NCBI RefSeq assembly: GCF_000372725.1
Contig: NW_005201192.1
Coordinates: 153,942 to 217,941, forward strand
Reading direction: 5' to 3'
Source of the DNA: Emiliania huxleyi CCMP1516
Taxonomy: Eukaryota; Haptophyta; Isochrysidales; Noelaerhabdaceae
Length of the DNA: 64,000 bases
In this document: positions 1-9,612 of the stretch, in pieces
How positions within the stretch are numbered: the first letter of the stretch is position 1
Layout: each line of letters opens with the position of its first letter
Notes under the pieces: generated by a model
The model's input: only the letters and a program-made list of their open reading frames with translations
What the model was told of the DNA's origin: nothing
Database searches by the model: none
Program-made: the position numbers and the translations under genes

Positions 1-424
1 TCCCCTCTCGTATAGGACAAAGTTGCACCCGGCGGCACGGGGGCAGGCGCGGGCCTCCTACTGGTTGCGCTCTCCTAGTTCTCCTGCTACTGACAAAAGG
101 GACAGCGACAGGTTCGCAGCACGGTGGACTCCCTATTCCACTGGCGAACTCTCTCGACTAGCGACCTTCCTCCGGCTTCTCACTAGCAGTCTCTCACTAT
201 CACGGGCACACTGACAGAGGCGGCCAAGGCTCACGTCGTGGGTGGCAGAGGCGGTGATAGGAGTCTCCCACTCTGTGGGATCGCTAGTGGTGCGGCCTAC
301 TCGTGTCCTCGCCCTTGCGGTCTTGAGAGGGAAGGGGAAGGGGCTGTGTGTCTGTGTATGTGTGTGTGTGCATGTGACACAGGGGTGGGTGTGCGGCGGT
401 TTCTTTCGGCCGTAAGCGGACCAT

Positions 425-1450
425 TTGGCGGCCACGTCCAAGGCCATGAACATCCTCATGCAAACCATCTTTGTGGCCCTGGTGTCGGAGATAATCTTCC
501 TTTTGCTCCTCGTCACCCCGTGGCCCGCCGGATTCCTCGGGCCGATCCTGCGTGCCATCTCGTCCTCCAAGACGCTCGAGACCGCCGCCAAGCCGCTCGT
601 TTGGTTCTTCGCGCTCGTCGTGGCCAACTGGCTGCACTCGACGCGAGAGATGCTGCGGCTGAACGGCGAGTACACGGACAAGAAGGCGGGCGACATCGGC
701 CAGAAGCTGATGCACGAGGTGATGATGTTCCGCAGTCAGCGGGACTTTTACCTGGCCGGCTTCACGGCGCTACTGCTGCTGGTGCTGCGGCGCATCTACC
801 TGCTCGTCAAGGAGGTGCACACGCTCAAGGCGAGCTCGACGGCGCTCAAGCGGCAGGCGGAGCAGGCGGCGGCGGCGTACACGAGCCAGCTCGACGAGAT
901 CGAAAAGCTCAAAAAGGGCGCGGCGGCTTCCGGCTCGTCGCCTCCCGCCACTGCGAAGGGCGTGCTCTCCGGCCGGCTCGACGCGGACGAGATCGAGGCG
1001 CGCGCCAAGGCGGCCGCGGCGGAGGCGCTGACGTCTCCAAAGGCGGCGGCCGCCGCCGCCGGCGAGGGGGACGGCGAGAGGGGCGCGGGCATGCGGGCCA
1101 GGAGGGTGGGCGCGTCATTGTGAGGCGCCCGGAAAGATGCGTGTCTGTAGGCGAGAGCGTGGGCGAGCTCAAGGAGGAGAACGCGCGGCTGCGCTCGACG
1201 ATCGGGTCGCTGCGCGGCGAGGCGCAGCAGGCGGCCGCCTCTGCCGAGGCGCTGCAGCGGCAGGCGGAGAACCTGAGCAAAGAGTACGGCAAGGCGTGCG
1301 GCGGAGCAGGCGCCGCCCCGAGGCCGCGCAGGCGGGTCCCTCTCACGGCGGGCGCGGCGTGGACAGGTGGTGGCGCAGAAGGAATCGCTCGAGAACCGCC
1401 TCGCCGACTTCGAGCTCGTCATGGGCGATTCGGTCAAGAAGGAAAAGTGA
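425..1450 (+). CDS. BCAP31: BAP31/BAP29-like ER membrane protein, 3 exons
   Basis: An ER transmembrane protein of the BAP29/BAP31 family, which acts in ER export and quality control of membrane cargo. My exon model is 425-1082, 1151-1293 and 1367-1450, giving 294 residues. Both introns (68 and 73 nt) are GC-AG and keep the frame. The N-terminal third holds three hydrophobic segments (about residues 8-30, 58-75 and 99-117), followed by a long Ala/Lys/Glu-rich coiled coil through exons 2 and 3. The protein ends in KKEK, a dilysine ER-retrieval signal, where BAP31 carries a similar tail. The ATG at 425 (MAATSKAMN) is chosen because the first hydrophobic segment follows directly; Met-8 is an alternative. 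Family assignment rests on architecture, not on alignment. The donor sites are the least certain part. Confidence 0.72.
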
Positions 1451-2103
1451 GGCGGGGGCGCGAGGCGGCGCTCGGGGCGTCTCGACTGGCGGCAGAGGCC
1501 AGAGGCCGCGCTGTCTGCGCGGTGGGTGTTGCGAGAGTCGACTCCGTCCGTCGTCGGTCGGTTTTTGCGCCACGCGCTCGCGATCCCGCATCCCGCTGCG
1601 GCGCGGCGTCACTCTCTCGTGCGCGACACCGTGCGTAGGCCGTAGCCCACCCCGCACCCGCGCCACGGCCCACTCCGCCCGCTCGTGATTACTGGCCTAC
1701 AATGTGCCACAGAGTTTACCTGTGTGTGCGTGTGTCGTGACGGTGACTCCTGAGGGTGTATCCAATGGCGCTGGTTGTGCGCCCTCTCTGCTCTCTCCGC
1801 AGCGCGAAACTGGGAGACTCGCTCGCGCACGTGCTAGCTTAGTGCTTACATGTCGATCTAGCTTCAACTGGAGTTTTCACTTTTTTTGGCTTCAATGTCC
1901 TTTCAACCACGAAGATCGAAGTCGAAGAGAGAAGCGAGTCGATCGTACCGATCGAGACACCGCGCGAGAGCACTCACCCACGCGACCACGCGAACAGAAA
2001 ACACACACATGAGAACAGCTGCACTCACAAGCTGCCAACAACACACCTAACACAAGCAGGGGCACCTTGCCATTAGGAGCGCCCTCGCTTCTGTCTCGCC
2101 GAC
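1451..2103. other. intergenic, convergent 3' flanks
   Basis: Separates the convergent BAP31-like and gamma-carbonic-anhydrase genes. I see no supported gene; the long reading frames here are GC-rich shadows. It should hold both 3' UTRs. Confidence 0.5.
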
Positions 2104-2826
2104 TCAGCCATTCTTGTGGTTGTGAGCGAGCCGCGCGTACTTTTGAGCGAGGAGGCGGTGGTGCTCCTCCTTTTCGGGCGGCAGGCTCTTCTTCACCTTG
2201 CCGGGCACGCCCAGCACGAGCGAGTTGGGCGGGACCACCGTGCCCGCGCTCACGATCGCGCCAGCGCCGACGATGGAGCCGCGGCCGATGACTGCGCCGT
2301 CGAGCACGGTCGCCTGCATGCCAATCAGGCAGTGGTCCTCGATGGTGCAGCCGTGGAGCACGGCGCGGTGGCCGACGACGACGTGCTCGCCGATGACGGT
2401 CGGGTCCTCGTCGCCCAGGTGCACCACCGTCCCGTCCTGCACGTTCGAGTTTGCGCCCACGCTGATGTAGTTGAGATCGCCCCGCAGCACGCAGCCGTAC
2501 CAGACTGAGGAGCCCTCGGCGAGGCGGACGTCGCCCACCACCGCGGCCCCCGGCGCCACGAGTGCGCTCTCCGCCACCGAAGGCAGGCTCTCGCGGTACC
2601 GGTCGATGATGGCGCCAGGATGCCTCGCGCGGAGCTCGCGGAGCGCCGCCTCGAGCCGCGGCAGGTCCTCCGGCGGGCCGGCTGCACGAGGGACCGTCTG
2701 CTCGCCGACCACCATCGGGTTGACGCTGCGGCGCGCCGGCGCGGCCGGCGCCGACTGGGAGGACAGCGCTCGCGCGAGCGGGCGGCAAACCCGCCGTACC
2801 CGCGTTACTTGCGCGACAGCCGACAT
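2104..2826 (-). CDS. gamma-class carbonic anhydrase-like protein (left-handed beta-helix)
   Basis: A single-exon, 240-residue gamma-carbonic-anhydrase/hexapeptide-repeat protein. In plants and algae such proteins form a trimer attached to mitochondrial complex I or act as a CO2/bicarbonate enzyme. The core runs from about residue 70 to 215 and shows serial hexapeptide turns, including GSSVWYGCVLRGDLNYISVG, SNVQDGTVVHLGD, VVVGHRAVLHGCTI and LIGMQATVLDGAVIG. The zinc-ligand histidines are present (VHLG; VGHRAVLHG). The start at 2826 (MSAVAQVTR) gives an Arg/Ser/Ala-rich, acid-free leader of about 40 residues, typical of mitochondrial targeting. A longer in-frame extension upstream is Lys/Phe-rich and not family-like, so I excluded it. 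A short A-rich run lies just upstream of the start. Confidence 0.88.
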   Translation of the reverse strand: MSAVAQVTRVRRVCRPLARALSSQSAPAAPARRSVNPMVVGEQTVPRAAGPPEDLPRLEAALRELRARHPGAIIDRYRESLPSVAESALVAPGAAVVGDVRLAEGSSVWYGCVLRGDLNYISVGANSNVQDGTVVHLGDEDPTVIGEHVVVGHRAVLHGCTIEDHCLIGMQATVLDGAVIGRGSIVGAGAIVSAGTVVPPNSLVLGVPGKVKKSLPPEKEEHHRLLAQKYARLAHNHKNG

Positions 2827-3475
2827 GTGCACACCACTGTGTTTTTTTTCGAAGAAAAAGAAAAAACCATGACCCAGTTTTAGTTTACTGGCAGACAAGG
2901 GAGAGGGGGTTGTGTTCTCTACCCCCCTAGGGGCCCTACGCGCGGCGTGAGAGCTCTCTTTTCTCTCAGTTATCGAGCTCTTAAGTACATTCTGGAGGAG
3001 GACTGCTGACAGGGTTTGCGATGATGAGCGTCTGCAGCGCAAACTTTTTTCTTTGAGCTTAGCCTTCGGTGTTATGAAACAACGCAAGGCGGACATGGCA
3101 TATCGCTCTCGGGCCCACAGACATCCCGCACACTCGCCGCACACCCGCCGCCCCCGCGCGCGCCCCACCCCGGCCGGGAGAAAGGGGAGTGACAGTTTGG
3201 GATGGCAACAGCCCGAGTATGTTGAGTCCTGGCTCAACAACGCAGATAACAAGAGGGGGTGGTCCGGCTCACAGGTCCGGCTCACGCGCCTCGAGCTGAC
3301 CCTCTACCGCACTGGTCACTTCCGCCCCCTCGCTCCCAACCCATCCACCCCGCCCCGGGCCGCGCCGCGCGATCTCGGGCGATCTCGCGCCATCTCGGGG
3401 CCGCGCCGCGCGATCTCGCACAATCTCTTTTTGTAAGATTCTTTTCGCCTAGCAAACGGCCAGCCAATTTGACGG
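2827..3475. promoter_or_regulatory. divergent promoter interval
   Basis: Lies between the minus-strand carbonic anhydrase and the plus-strand gene at 3506. It holds a T-rich run near 2840-2850 and a cluster of GATCTCG-type words at about 3366-3422 just before the plus-strand gene. No TATA box can be assigned with confidence. Confidence 0.35.
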
Positions 3476-3505
3476 GTGTTGCTGCCGCCGTTGCCGCCGC
3501 GCGCA

Positions 3506-4201
3506 ATGCAGACACCCCCCCGATCGCCGCCGCCGCGCGCCGCCTCCTCGCCCGGGGCCGCCTCGCCCGACCCGCGCAAGCTCAGCCGGCTCCGGCGTCA
3601 CCTAAAGCAGCAGCTCTCCGAGCAGCAGGGCAAGTTGCTCGACGCAGTTGCCGCGGCACCCTCGGCCGATGAGGTGTTCGATTTTGTCTCGCTGCATGCG
3701 AGGATCCACGACCTGCAGGCCGACCTGAAGACCGTGGACGAGGCGTGCCGAGCCGCGGTGCAGGCCGCGTGGAGCCGCGAGGGCAGGCCGCCCCCGAGCA
3801 CACCGCCCACTCCGTCGTCCTCAAGCTCTCCGCTAACATCGCCGCTCCGATTTGCCACCAGTCGGCGAGGGCCGCGCCACGCAGCGCCTGCCCGCCCGTC
3901 GCCACCCCTCCTCTGCCTTGGCGAGGGTGGCTCCTCCTCGCCGGGGCTCATTGCAGCCCGCGGGGCCCGAATCGTCAGCGCCGCCGTGGCGGAGGCGGAG
4001 GCTGCGCTCGAGGCGTGGCGGCCAGGGGGCAAGGGGGTCACCACAGGGGCGGTGGCGAGCAGTGCGAGCCCGCCCGCGCCCACCGGCCTCGACCGCCTCT
4101 TTCGAAAGATCCTCTGCGGTGCCGACGTCGACGCACTCGCCGAGTCCATCCTGCGCGACAATGACGCGTTGCTCGACAACTGGAAGCTGGTGGTGCAATA
4201 A
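3506..4201 (+). CDS. unrecognised protein with coiled coil and conserved-looking ends
   Basis: An open frame of 231 residues from the ATG at 3506 (MQTPPRSPPPRAASSPG). I do not recognise it. A Pro/Ser/Ala-rich N-terminus is followed by a basic helix (about residues 26-45, RKLSRLRRHLKQQLSEQQGK) and an amphipathic stretch to about 85. A low-complexity Pro/Ser segment (about 88-135) precedes a helical C-terminus ending FRKILCGADVDALAESILRD and NWKLVVQ. The ordered ends, the disordered middle and the third-position GC favour a real gene over a shadow. Position 3476 is an alternative non-ATG extension. Confidence 0.5.
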   Translation: MQTPPRSPPPRAASSPGAASPDPRKLSRLRRHLKQQLSEQQGKLLDAVAAAPSADEVFDFVSLHARIHDLQADLKTVDEACRAAVQAAWSREGRPPPSTPPTPSSSSSPLTSPLRFATSRRGPRHAAPARPSPPLLCLGEGGSSSPGLIAARGARIVSAAVAEAEAALEAWRPGGKGVTTGAVASSASPPAPTGLDRLFRKILCGADVDALAESILRDNDALLDNWKLVVQ

Positions 4202-5127
4202 CATGCTCGGTGGCCGGTGCCGGTTGGGTACGCATGTGCAGGGTAAGAGAGTCAGCAGAGTACGTGTGCACGGCGTGTCGAGCATCCGTCGGTTCCGGCA
4301 ATAGCCAAGCCGAAGCGCCCCAGCCGTCGGTGCCCGCCCCGAGTGCGAGAGTGGTCTCTGGTCAGTGCTCAGTCGAATTAGTATTAGATCTGGTTACTTC
4401 GACGAAATAGCGGCGACAAACTTGTCCGTTGTCGCTTGTCGGGACAACATGCTGGGATATATGTATATGTTATGTCCCCCTCATGGTCATGCACACGACT
4501 ACACATGCACATGCGACACACACCTTGGTCCTTGCATTCTCCATTCACACAGGATAAAGGGTGTGGATGCTGGGTTGATTCACGGAAATCGGGGGACGCA
4601 CCTCGCCACAGACGGTCCCGCCTCGCCGCTATGACCGCTGCACGGCCCATACCATCCGCTGTGCAGCGGTCTTGGGTCTTTGTCCGGAGTGAATACTCCA
4701 ACGCGCTCGTCGGTGACGGTGTCCCCCGATTTCGCCGCGCTCGGCGAACCTCGACAGCGCTTTCGGTGGCATGCAGCTCTTTGCGACAGAAGCCTGGAGA
4801 GCAGCTCCTCTGCTGCTCACACACTCTGCACAGTTGACACAGCCTACTGTGCGGCTGCCACAGCTGTGACAGCGATGGGCTCGCCCTCACTGGCCCTCAG
4901 TCACTTGTGCTGCGGCTTGTGTGAGCGACACTGCTCGGCGACTGCCGGCACACTGTGAGACCATGGGCGTGAGGTCAAACCACGCTACCAGCGCTTGGTC
5001 ACATCGGCCCCGAGGTCAGATCCATCTACTCTGTTGATGACAAGACTTGTCTACCGGCTGGAGCCGAGCAGGAAGGCCCGGCGCACAACCCCCTGGTCAA
5101 CTCACCCTCCACACCCCGTACGGACAT
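4202..5127. other. intergenic, no supported gene
   Basis: Less GC-rich than its neighbours, with CATG-rich words around 4440-4560. Small overlapping frames are present but none has protein-like composition. Confidence 0.5.
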
Positions 5128-5256
5128 GCACATGACATGACATGACATGACATGAACATGAACATGAACATGAACATGAACATGAACATGAACATGAACA
5201 TGAACATGAACATGAACATGACATGAACATGGACATGGACATGGACATATATGGGA
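5128..5256. repeat. (AACATG)n / (ACATG)n microsatellite
   Basis: A short run of ACATG is followed by about eleven near-perfect AACATG hexamers (5153-5220), then ACATGG variants. On the minus strand it spells (CATGTT)n. The reading frames through it are artefacts. Confidence 0.95.
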
Positions 5257-5807
5257 CATGGGGTCATGAACCGCGTTCGCAAGGATTCCCAACATTTTCA
5301 AGTTTCTCAACTTTTTCATCGCATGAGATCATGAGATATCATGTCACATGTGTGCCGCGCATGCAATGGCATATAAAGATAAAAGAAAAACATGCCTCAC
5401 TCAAGGACAATCTCTTACGCGACAGTCGCACGGCGGCCGGTGTGCCGCGGGGGTCGTCCCACGTCCCGCTCCAACTGCTGTGTCTCTAGAAGTGAGTTCG
5501 GCAACGAGGAAAGGTGCGCCGGGAGGGCAGTACTGGTCCCGATCCGGTGGCCCCCTCCCCGCGCCTCGGCGCCTGCGCGCCCGCGGCAGCCTCCCAGCGC
5601 CCTCCCCAATCAGCCTCGCGCTGGCCGCCTCAGGGCCGCCTCCTCCCACCCCTCCCTGCGAACGGAAGGACGGGCCGAAGCGGGAGGCCTGCCCGCGACG
5701 AGCTGCGCGCGACGCGGGGCTGCGCGGCCAGCGAGGGCCGGCCAGCGAGGGGCGAGGGAGGAGGGCGAGGGAGGACGCCCCGCCGCCCCTCACTCCTCCT
5801 CGGACCG
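5257..5807. other. intergenic, no supported gene
   Basis: 3' flank of the minus-strand CCCH gene. I see no supported gene. Confidence 0.4.
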
Positions 5808-7041
5808 TCAGTCCTCCTCGGACCGGTCCGATCGGTCGTCGCGGTAGCGAGAGCGGCCCTTGCCCTCCGACTCGCTCCTGCCGCGACGCGGCGGCGACTC
5901 GCGGCGCCGGTCGCGGTCGCGGTCGCGGCGGTCGTAGTCGCGGTCACGCCTAAGTGGCGCGGTGGCGTGACGGCTCGGCGAGGAGGAGTGTGTCCGCCCT
6001 CCCGGGGCCCCGTCGGAGAGGCTAGGGCCGCACCGGTCAGACTCGCGGTCGCGGTCGCCCCGGCGGTCGTAGTCGCGGTCGCGCCGCCGGTCCTCGTCCC
6101 GCTCCCTCTCCCGCCGACCGCCGCCGCCGCCCCCCCCGCTCGAGGAGTGCGAGAACTTGCACGACGCGCGAAAGCAGCGGCCCTGCTTGAAGTCCCAGCA
6201 CTCACCCGCGCCAAACGTGCCGCCGCCGCCGCCGCCGCCGCGGTCGCCGCCGCGGTCGGGCGGGCGGCGGTAGGTGCTGCCGCCGCCGCGCATCCTCGGC
6301 GGCGGCTCGGGCAGCGGGTCGCGCTGGTCGTCGAAGTCGGGCAGCAGGACGGTGGTGTCTGGCTCCGGCTCGGCCGCGGCGCTCACCTTGGGGGGGGAGT
6401 TGGGGGAAGTTGAGGGGAAGTCGGGGGGAGGGCGTTTTGGGGGGGTGAGGCTGGTGGCGGCGAGGGGCGGCGTCGCGGTCTTGCGCTGCTCTTGTTGCCG
6501 GCGACCTCGCCGACCCCTGCTGTGTCCCTCTCGCCCGCCTCTCGGGCTCTCTCTCGCCTTGATCTTCTTGCCGACCATCTCGTCGACCAGCGCGCCGGGC
6601 GAGCCGATGGCGTTGTCGGCGAGGCGGAGCACAAACACGGGGGGCTTCTCCTCCTCCTTTGGCGCCTGCGGGCAAGGGGCGAGCCGGGCTCGAGCTGTGG
6701 CTCGGGCTGGCTCGAGGCGGTGCGGCCCTCTCGCCGGCCCCTCCCCTCCTCTTGCCGCCCCTCCCCTCCTCTCGCCGCCCCTCGCCGCCCCGCCCTCTCG
6801 CCCTCCCTGCCGCGGGCGGGCGAGGCACGCCGTGTTTGTGTAGCCGACGCGCGCCCAGTGCGCGTACTGGATGAGCTTGGAGGCGCCGGCCTGCCGCGGG
6901 GGCGGGTCACTCTTGGACGTGTCTTGGACGTGTCGTGGAGAAGGGGGGGGGGGGGGGGTCATAACAAACACGGTACAGGATCGAGTTGCACGCGTGCACG
7001 CCGCTGAAGCAGTGACCAGTGTCGTCCCACCCCCTCTCCAT
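5808..7041 (-). CDS. CCCH zinc finger / RS-domain protein, multi-exon
   Basis: Likely a nuclear RNA-processing protein. The last exon (about 6390 down to 5808) encodes one CCCH finger, CWDFKQGRCFRASCKFSH (spacing C-x7-C-x4-C-x3-H), between Gly-rich linkers, then a long RS/RD/RE-rich tail ending RSEED. Upstream exons are inferred from frame continuity: MERGWDDTGHCFSGVHAC near 7041-6971, AGASKLIQYAHWARVGY near 6893-6840, and KPPVFVLRLADNAIGSPGAL with VDEMVGKKIK at about 6667-6559. The N-terminal 90 residues look conserved, but I do not recognise the fold. A homopolymer G tract at about 6942-6958 sits in the first intron. The ATG at 7041 is the most plausible start, though the frame is open further upstream. 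Exon edges are approximate. Confidence 0.6.
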
Positions 7042-7222
7042 CGTCTCCCGGTCTCCCTGGGAGACGTCGGCGGTGGTGGCGGTGTGGCCGATCGAGGTAC
7101 AAGAGGAGCTTGTTCAGCAGGATCCGGAGTGGTCAGACGCACTATATACCCCTCCACTGCACTCTGCACACTGCTCACACTGGGCCGCCTGAGAGTGAGA
7201 CCCGTGTGTGCGGTGCGAAGCA

Positions 7223-7231
7223 CATCCTCTC
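7223..7231. repeat. candidate 9-bp target site duplication, left
   Basis: CATCCTCTC, identical to 9204-9212. It abuts the left end (CATA-GCGGGT) of the inverted-repeat element. Confidence 0.6.
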
Positions 7232-7235
7232 CATA

Positions 7236-7273
7236 GCGGGTGGGCAAGCCCTAAAACGGCGGGAGGGGTAGGG
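7236..7273 (+). repeat. left terminal inverted repeat
   Basis: 38 bp, reverse complement of 9163-9200 with no mismatch. The second copy at 18074 differs by TCA for TGG near position 6 of the repeat. Confidence 0.85.
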
Positions 7274-7279
7274 CTATAT

Positions 7280-7790
7280 CGATAGAGCTAGAGGGCTCAA
7301 CCACCCCTCCACCCCTCCACCCTCCACCCCTCCACCCTCCCGGAGCGAGAGGGGTCCGTCCTCGAGCCCTCCCACTTCCACCCCTCCGACCGGAGGGCTC
7401 GCCAGCCCACAGGGCTGGAGGGGTCCCCGTCGGATCGGCGTCGGGAGGGCTCCACAGGGTCCCATAGGGCTAGCGCGCTGGGAGGGTGGAGCGGTCCACC
7501 GGGGAGAGGGGTCAGGAGGGCTGGGCGAGGCGGGAGGGGTGGTGGGGTCCAGGAGGGCTCGCCGCCCCCCCGAGCTCGGGTGATAGGCAAGAGGGCTCGG
7601 GCGCCGGGTGGGCTCGGAGGGACGGTCGGACAAAGGGAGGATCTTCGTGGCGGGAGGGCTCGAGAGGGGTCGGAAGGGCCTCCGGGAGGGGTCGCAAAAA
7701 AAGAATGGCGCGGAGCTTCCGAGAGTGCCCGCCACGAGAGGGCTAGAGGGGTCGGAGGGGTTTAGAGGGCTGGAGGGCTGCAGGCCTGCT
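7280..7790. repeat. GAGGGCTCG/GGAGGGGTC subterminal minisatellite, left arm
   Basis: Short G-rich 8-10 bp words (GAGGGCT, GGAGGGGTC and their complements) repeat irregularly. The same array, with few substitutions, is at 18118-18625. Confidence 0.85.
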
Positions 7791-7797
7791 GCCGCCC

Positions 7798-7868
7798 ATG
7801 GACGCGGGTCAACCGGCGACGGCGCCCGTGATCGAGGGACCGGCGACGGCGAATGAGCTGGTCTCTGC
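7798..7868 (+). pseudogene. truncated 5' end of the element-borne gene
   Basis: Begins ATGGACGCGGGTCAACC and encodes MDAGQPATAPVIEG and ANELVS, matching the start of the gene at 18636 (MDEDQPVTAPVIEG, ANELVS). After about residue 22 the similarity stops and no family-like protein follows. Confidence 0.6.
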
Positions 7869-8519
7869 GCCGCACGACTTCACCCACGTTCGCGACTGTG
7901 GCCATCCAACAGTCTGCCGGCGCGGCGGGCGCATTCGAATGCGCCGGCCGCGCCGGCAGACTGCCAGTCCGGGCGGGCCTGCTGCGGCAGGGCGCTGCAA
8001 CGCCGCCGCCTCGCCGCCACAGCAGCGCCGCCCCCGCATGGCTGCCGCCAGCAATGTCGCCGCCAGCCGCCGCCCCCAGCCGCCGCCGCCAGCTGCCGCC
8101 AGCACTGCAGCGACAGCTCTCTCTGCTGCCCAGGCGCCGCCGCGGCCACGAGTGTCACCGCCACGAGTGCCGCCGCCGTCAGCGTCGCCATGGCCGCTGC
8201 CGCCGCCAGGCGGGCGAGCGAGGAGCTCCATATGAGTGTGTGTCTGGAGGCTGTGGCGCTTCCGTTTTAGCGGAAACCCCAGGTATTTCGAATACCAAAC
8301 GCGCTTCGTGTTTGCCTTGAGGAGCGCAGCGACGAGTCCGTAAGGAGCGGCCCCAGCTTGCTGGGTGCGGCGCCGCCGCGCGCCGTATCGAGAGACTCCG
8401 TCGGGGCAGGTTAAAATCGCGCCGCAGGCTGCCCGCACCCCGGGCCGTCCGCGCACAGACACCACGGAAACGCCTCATGATGTGTATTGCACCACTTCCG
8501 TATGCCTGCAGGTATCTTT

Positions 8520-9010
8520 AACCGAGCCCTCCGAGCCCTCCACACCCCTCCACACCCCTCCGACCCCTCCGACCCCTCCGACCCCTCCGACCCCTCCGAC
8601 CCCTCCGACCCCTCCGACCCCCTCCACACCCCTCCGCGAGCCCTCCAGGCCCCCCGAGCCCTCCGACCCCTCCGACCCCTCCGACCCCTCCGAGCCCTCC
8701 GAGCCCCCCGAGCCCGGCTCGGTGGCTCGCCCCTCCGAGCCCTCCGGGCACTCCATCCCTCATGAGCCCTCCCGAGCCCTCCCGAGCCCTCCAGCGCCAC
8801 CCTCGTGCCTCTCTGCCCTCCGAGCCCTCCGAGCCCTCCGAGCTCTCCACCCCTCCCGAGCCCCACCCCTCGCGCTAGGGACCCTCTTGCCGGACGACAC
8901 CCTCCGAGCCCTCCAAGCCCCCCGAGCCCTCCAGACCCCTCCAGACCCCTCCATCCGCACAGCCCCTCCGGCCCCTCTAGCCCCCTCCGACCCCTCCAGC
9001 CCTCTCTAGC
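8520..9010. repeat. CCCTCCGAC/CCCTCCGAG 9-bp minisatellite, right arm
   Basis: Dense tandem 9-bp units (CCCCTCCGA, CCCTCCGAG) interrupted by CCCTCCACA variants. It is roughly the complement of the left arm, so the element's two arms are inverted as well as its ends. Confidence 0.9.
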
Positions 9011-9162
9011 CCACTGGACCCCTCCTACGCCTCGCTTTTGGCCAGCCCTCCAAGCCCCCACCCCTCCTGGGCCCTGCCGCCTGACACCTCTATCGGTGGA
9101 GGGCTTTAGGTCACGGTCCACACTCCCGCCCTCCCGACCCCTCCACACCCCTACAGCGGCAC

Positions 9163-9200
9163 CCCTACCCCTCCCGCCGTTTTAGGGCTTGCCCACCCGC
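9163..9200 (-). repeat. right terminal inverted repeat
   Basis: Exact reverse complement of 7236-7273. Confidence 0.85.
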
Positions 9201-9203
9201 ACT

Positions 9204-9212
9204 CATCCTCTC
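9204..9212. repeat. candidate 9-bp target site duplication, right
   Basis: CATCCTCTC, matching 7223-7231. Confidence 0.6.
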
Positions 9213-9612
9213 GATCGCCATCCACGCATCACCGACACCGTGTTGGCGTGCTCTCTCGAAAAGAAGAAACACCTTTCAGGCGGCGTGAGAGCCGTGACGA
9301 GACGGCGAGGATCATGATCCGTCATGAACATGTGGAGATGTGATTGCACCCATGTGTGCTGCGCATGAACAAAAGCCGCTTCTCAAGCGTGGAAAAAGGG
9401 AGAAGTGTCAGTGTGAGGGGAGGGGGCGTAGGCTGGCGTTTTTGCCTTTGAAAACTGAACAGTTTTATTTTTCATGCATGAAAGAGAAAGACATAGAGCA
9501 TACAGGCAGAGAGTTGCCGCGATAATATACCCTTATACCGACGCACCGAGCCCGCAGCCCCGCACGGGCGGGCTCCCCGTCGCGGCGTCTCTCTTGAGCT
9601 CGCGCGGCTCCC
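9213..9612. other. intergenic, no supported gene
   Basis: 3' flank of the transporter gene. I see no supported gene or repeat. Confidence 0.4.

Larger units (their letters stand above)
7232..9203. mobile_element. TIR element of ~1.97 kb, non-autonomous, Mutator-like geometry
   Basis: A 38-bp perfect terminal inverted repeat at 7236-7273 and 9163-9200 (begins GCGGGTGGGCAAGCCCTAAA) bounds a 2-kb unit, flanked by 9-bp direct repeats CATCCTCTC. About 570 bp of its left part is nearly identical to 18070-18640, including the CATA that starts both copies, which fixes the left end. The interior is a degenerate 9-bp minisatellite on both flanks around a GC-rich core. The first ~70 nt of a gene start (7798) are shared with the gene at 18636, after which the sequences diverge. 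I read it as an internally deleted relative of the longer copy at 18070. Superfamily is inferred only from TSD length and TIR size. Confidence 0.72.

Noticed and set aside
2827-3285. Long N-terminal extension of the carbonic anhydrase frame
   Set aside because: Composition (poly-F, Lys/Ser) and absence from the family; the ATG at 2826 gives a proper targeting leader.
5630-6413. Ala/Val/Arg-rich plus-strand frames opposite the RS domain
   Set aside because: Antisense shadows of RS/RD repeats.
8365-9185. Long Pro/Ser/Thr frames (PPTPPTPPTP) on the plus strand and Gly/Arg frames on the minus
   Set aside because: Produced by the 9-bp minisatellite, which is open in many frames.
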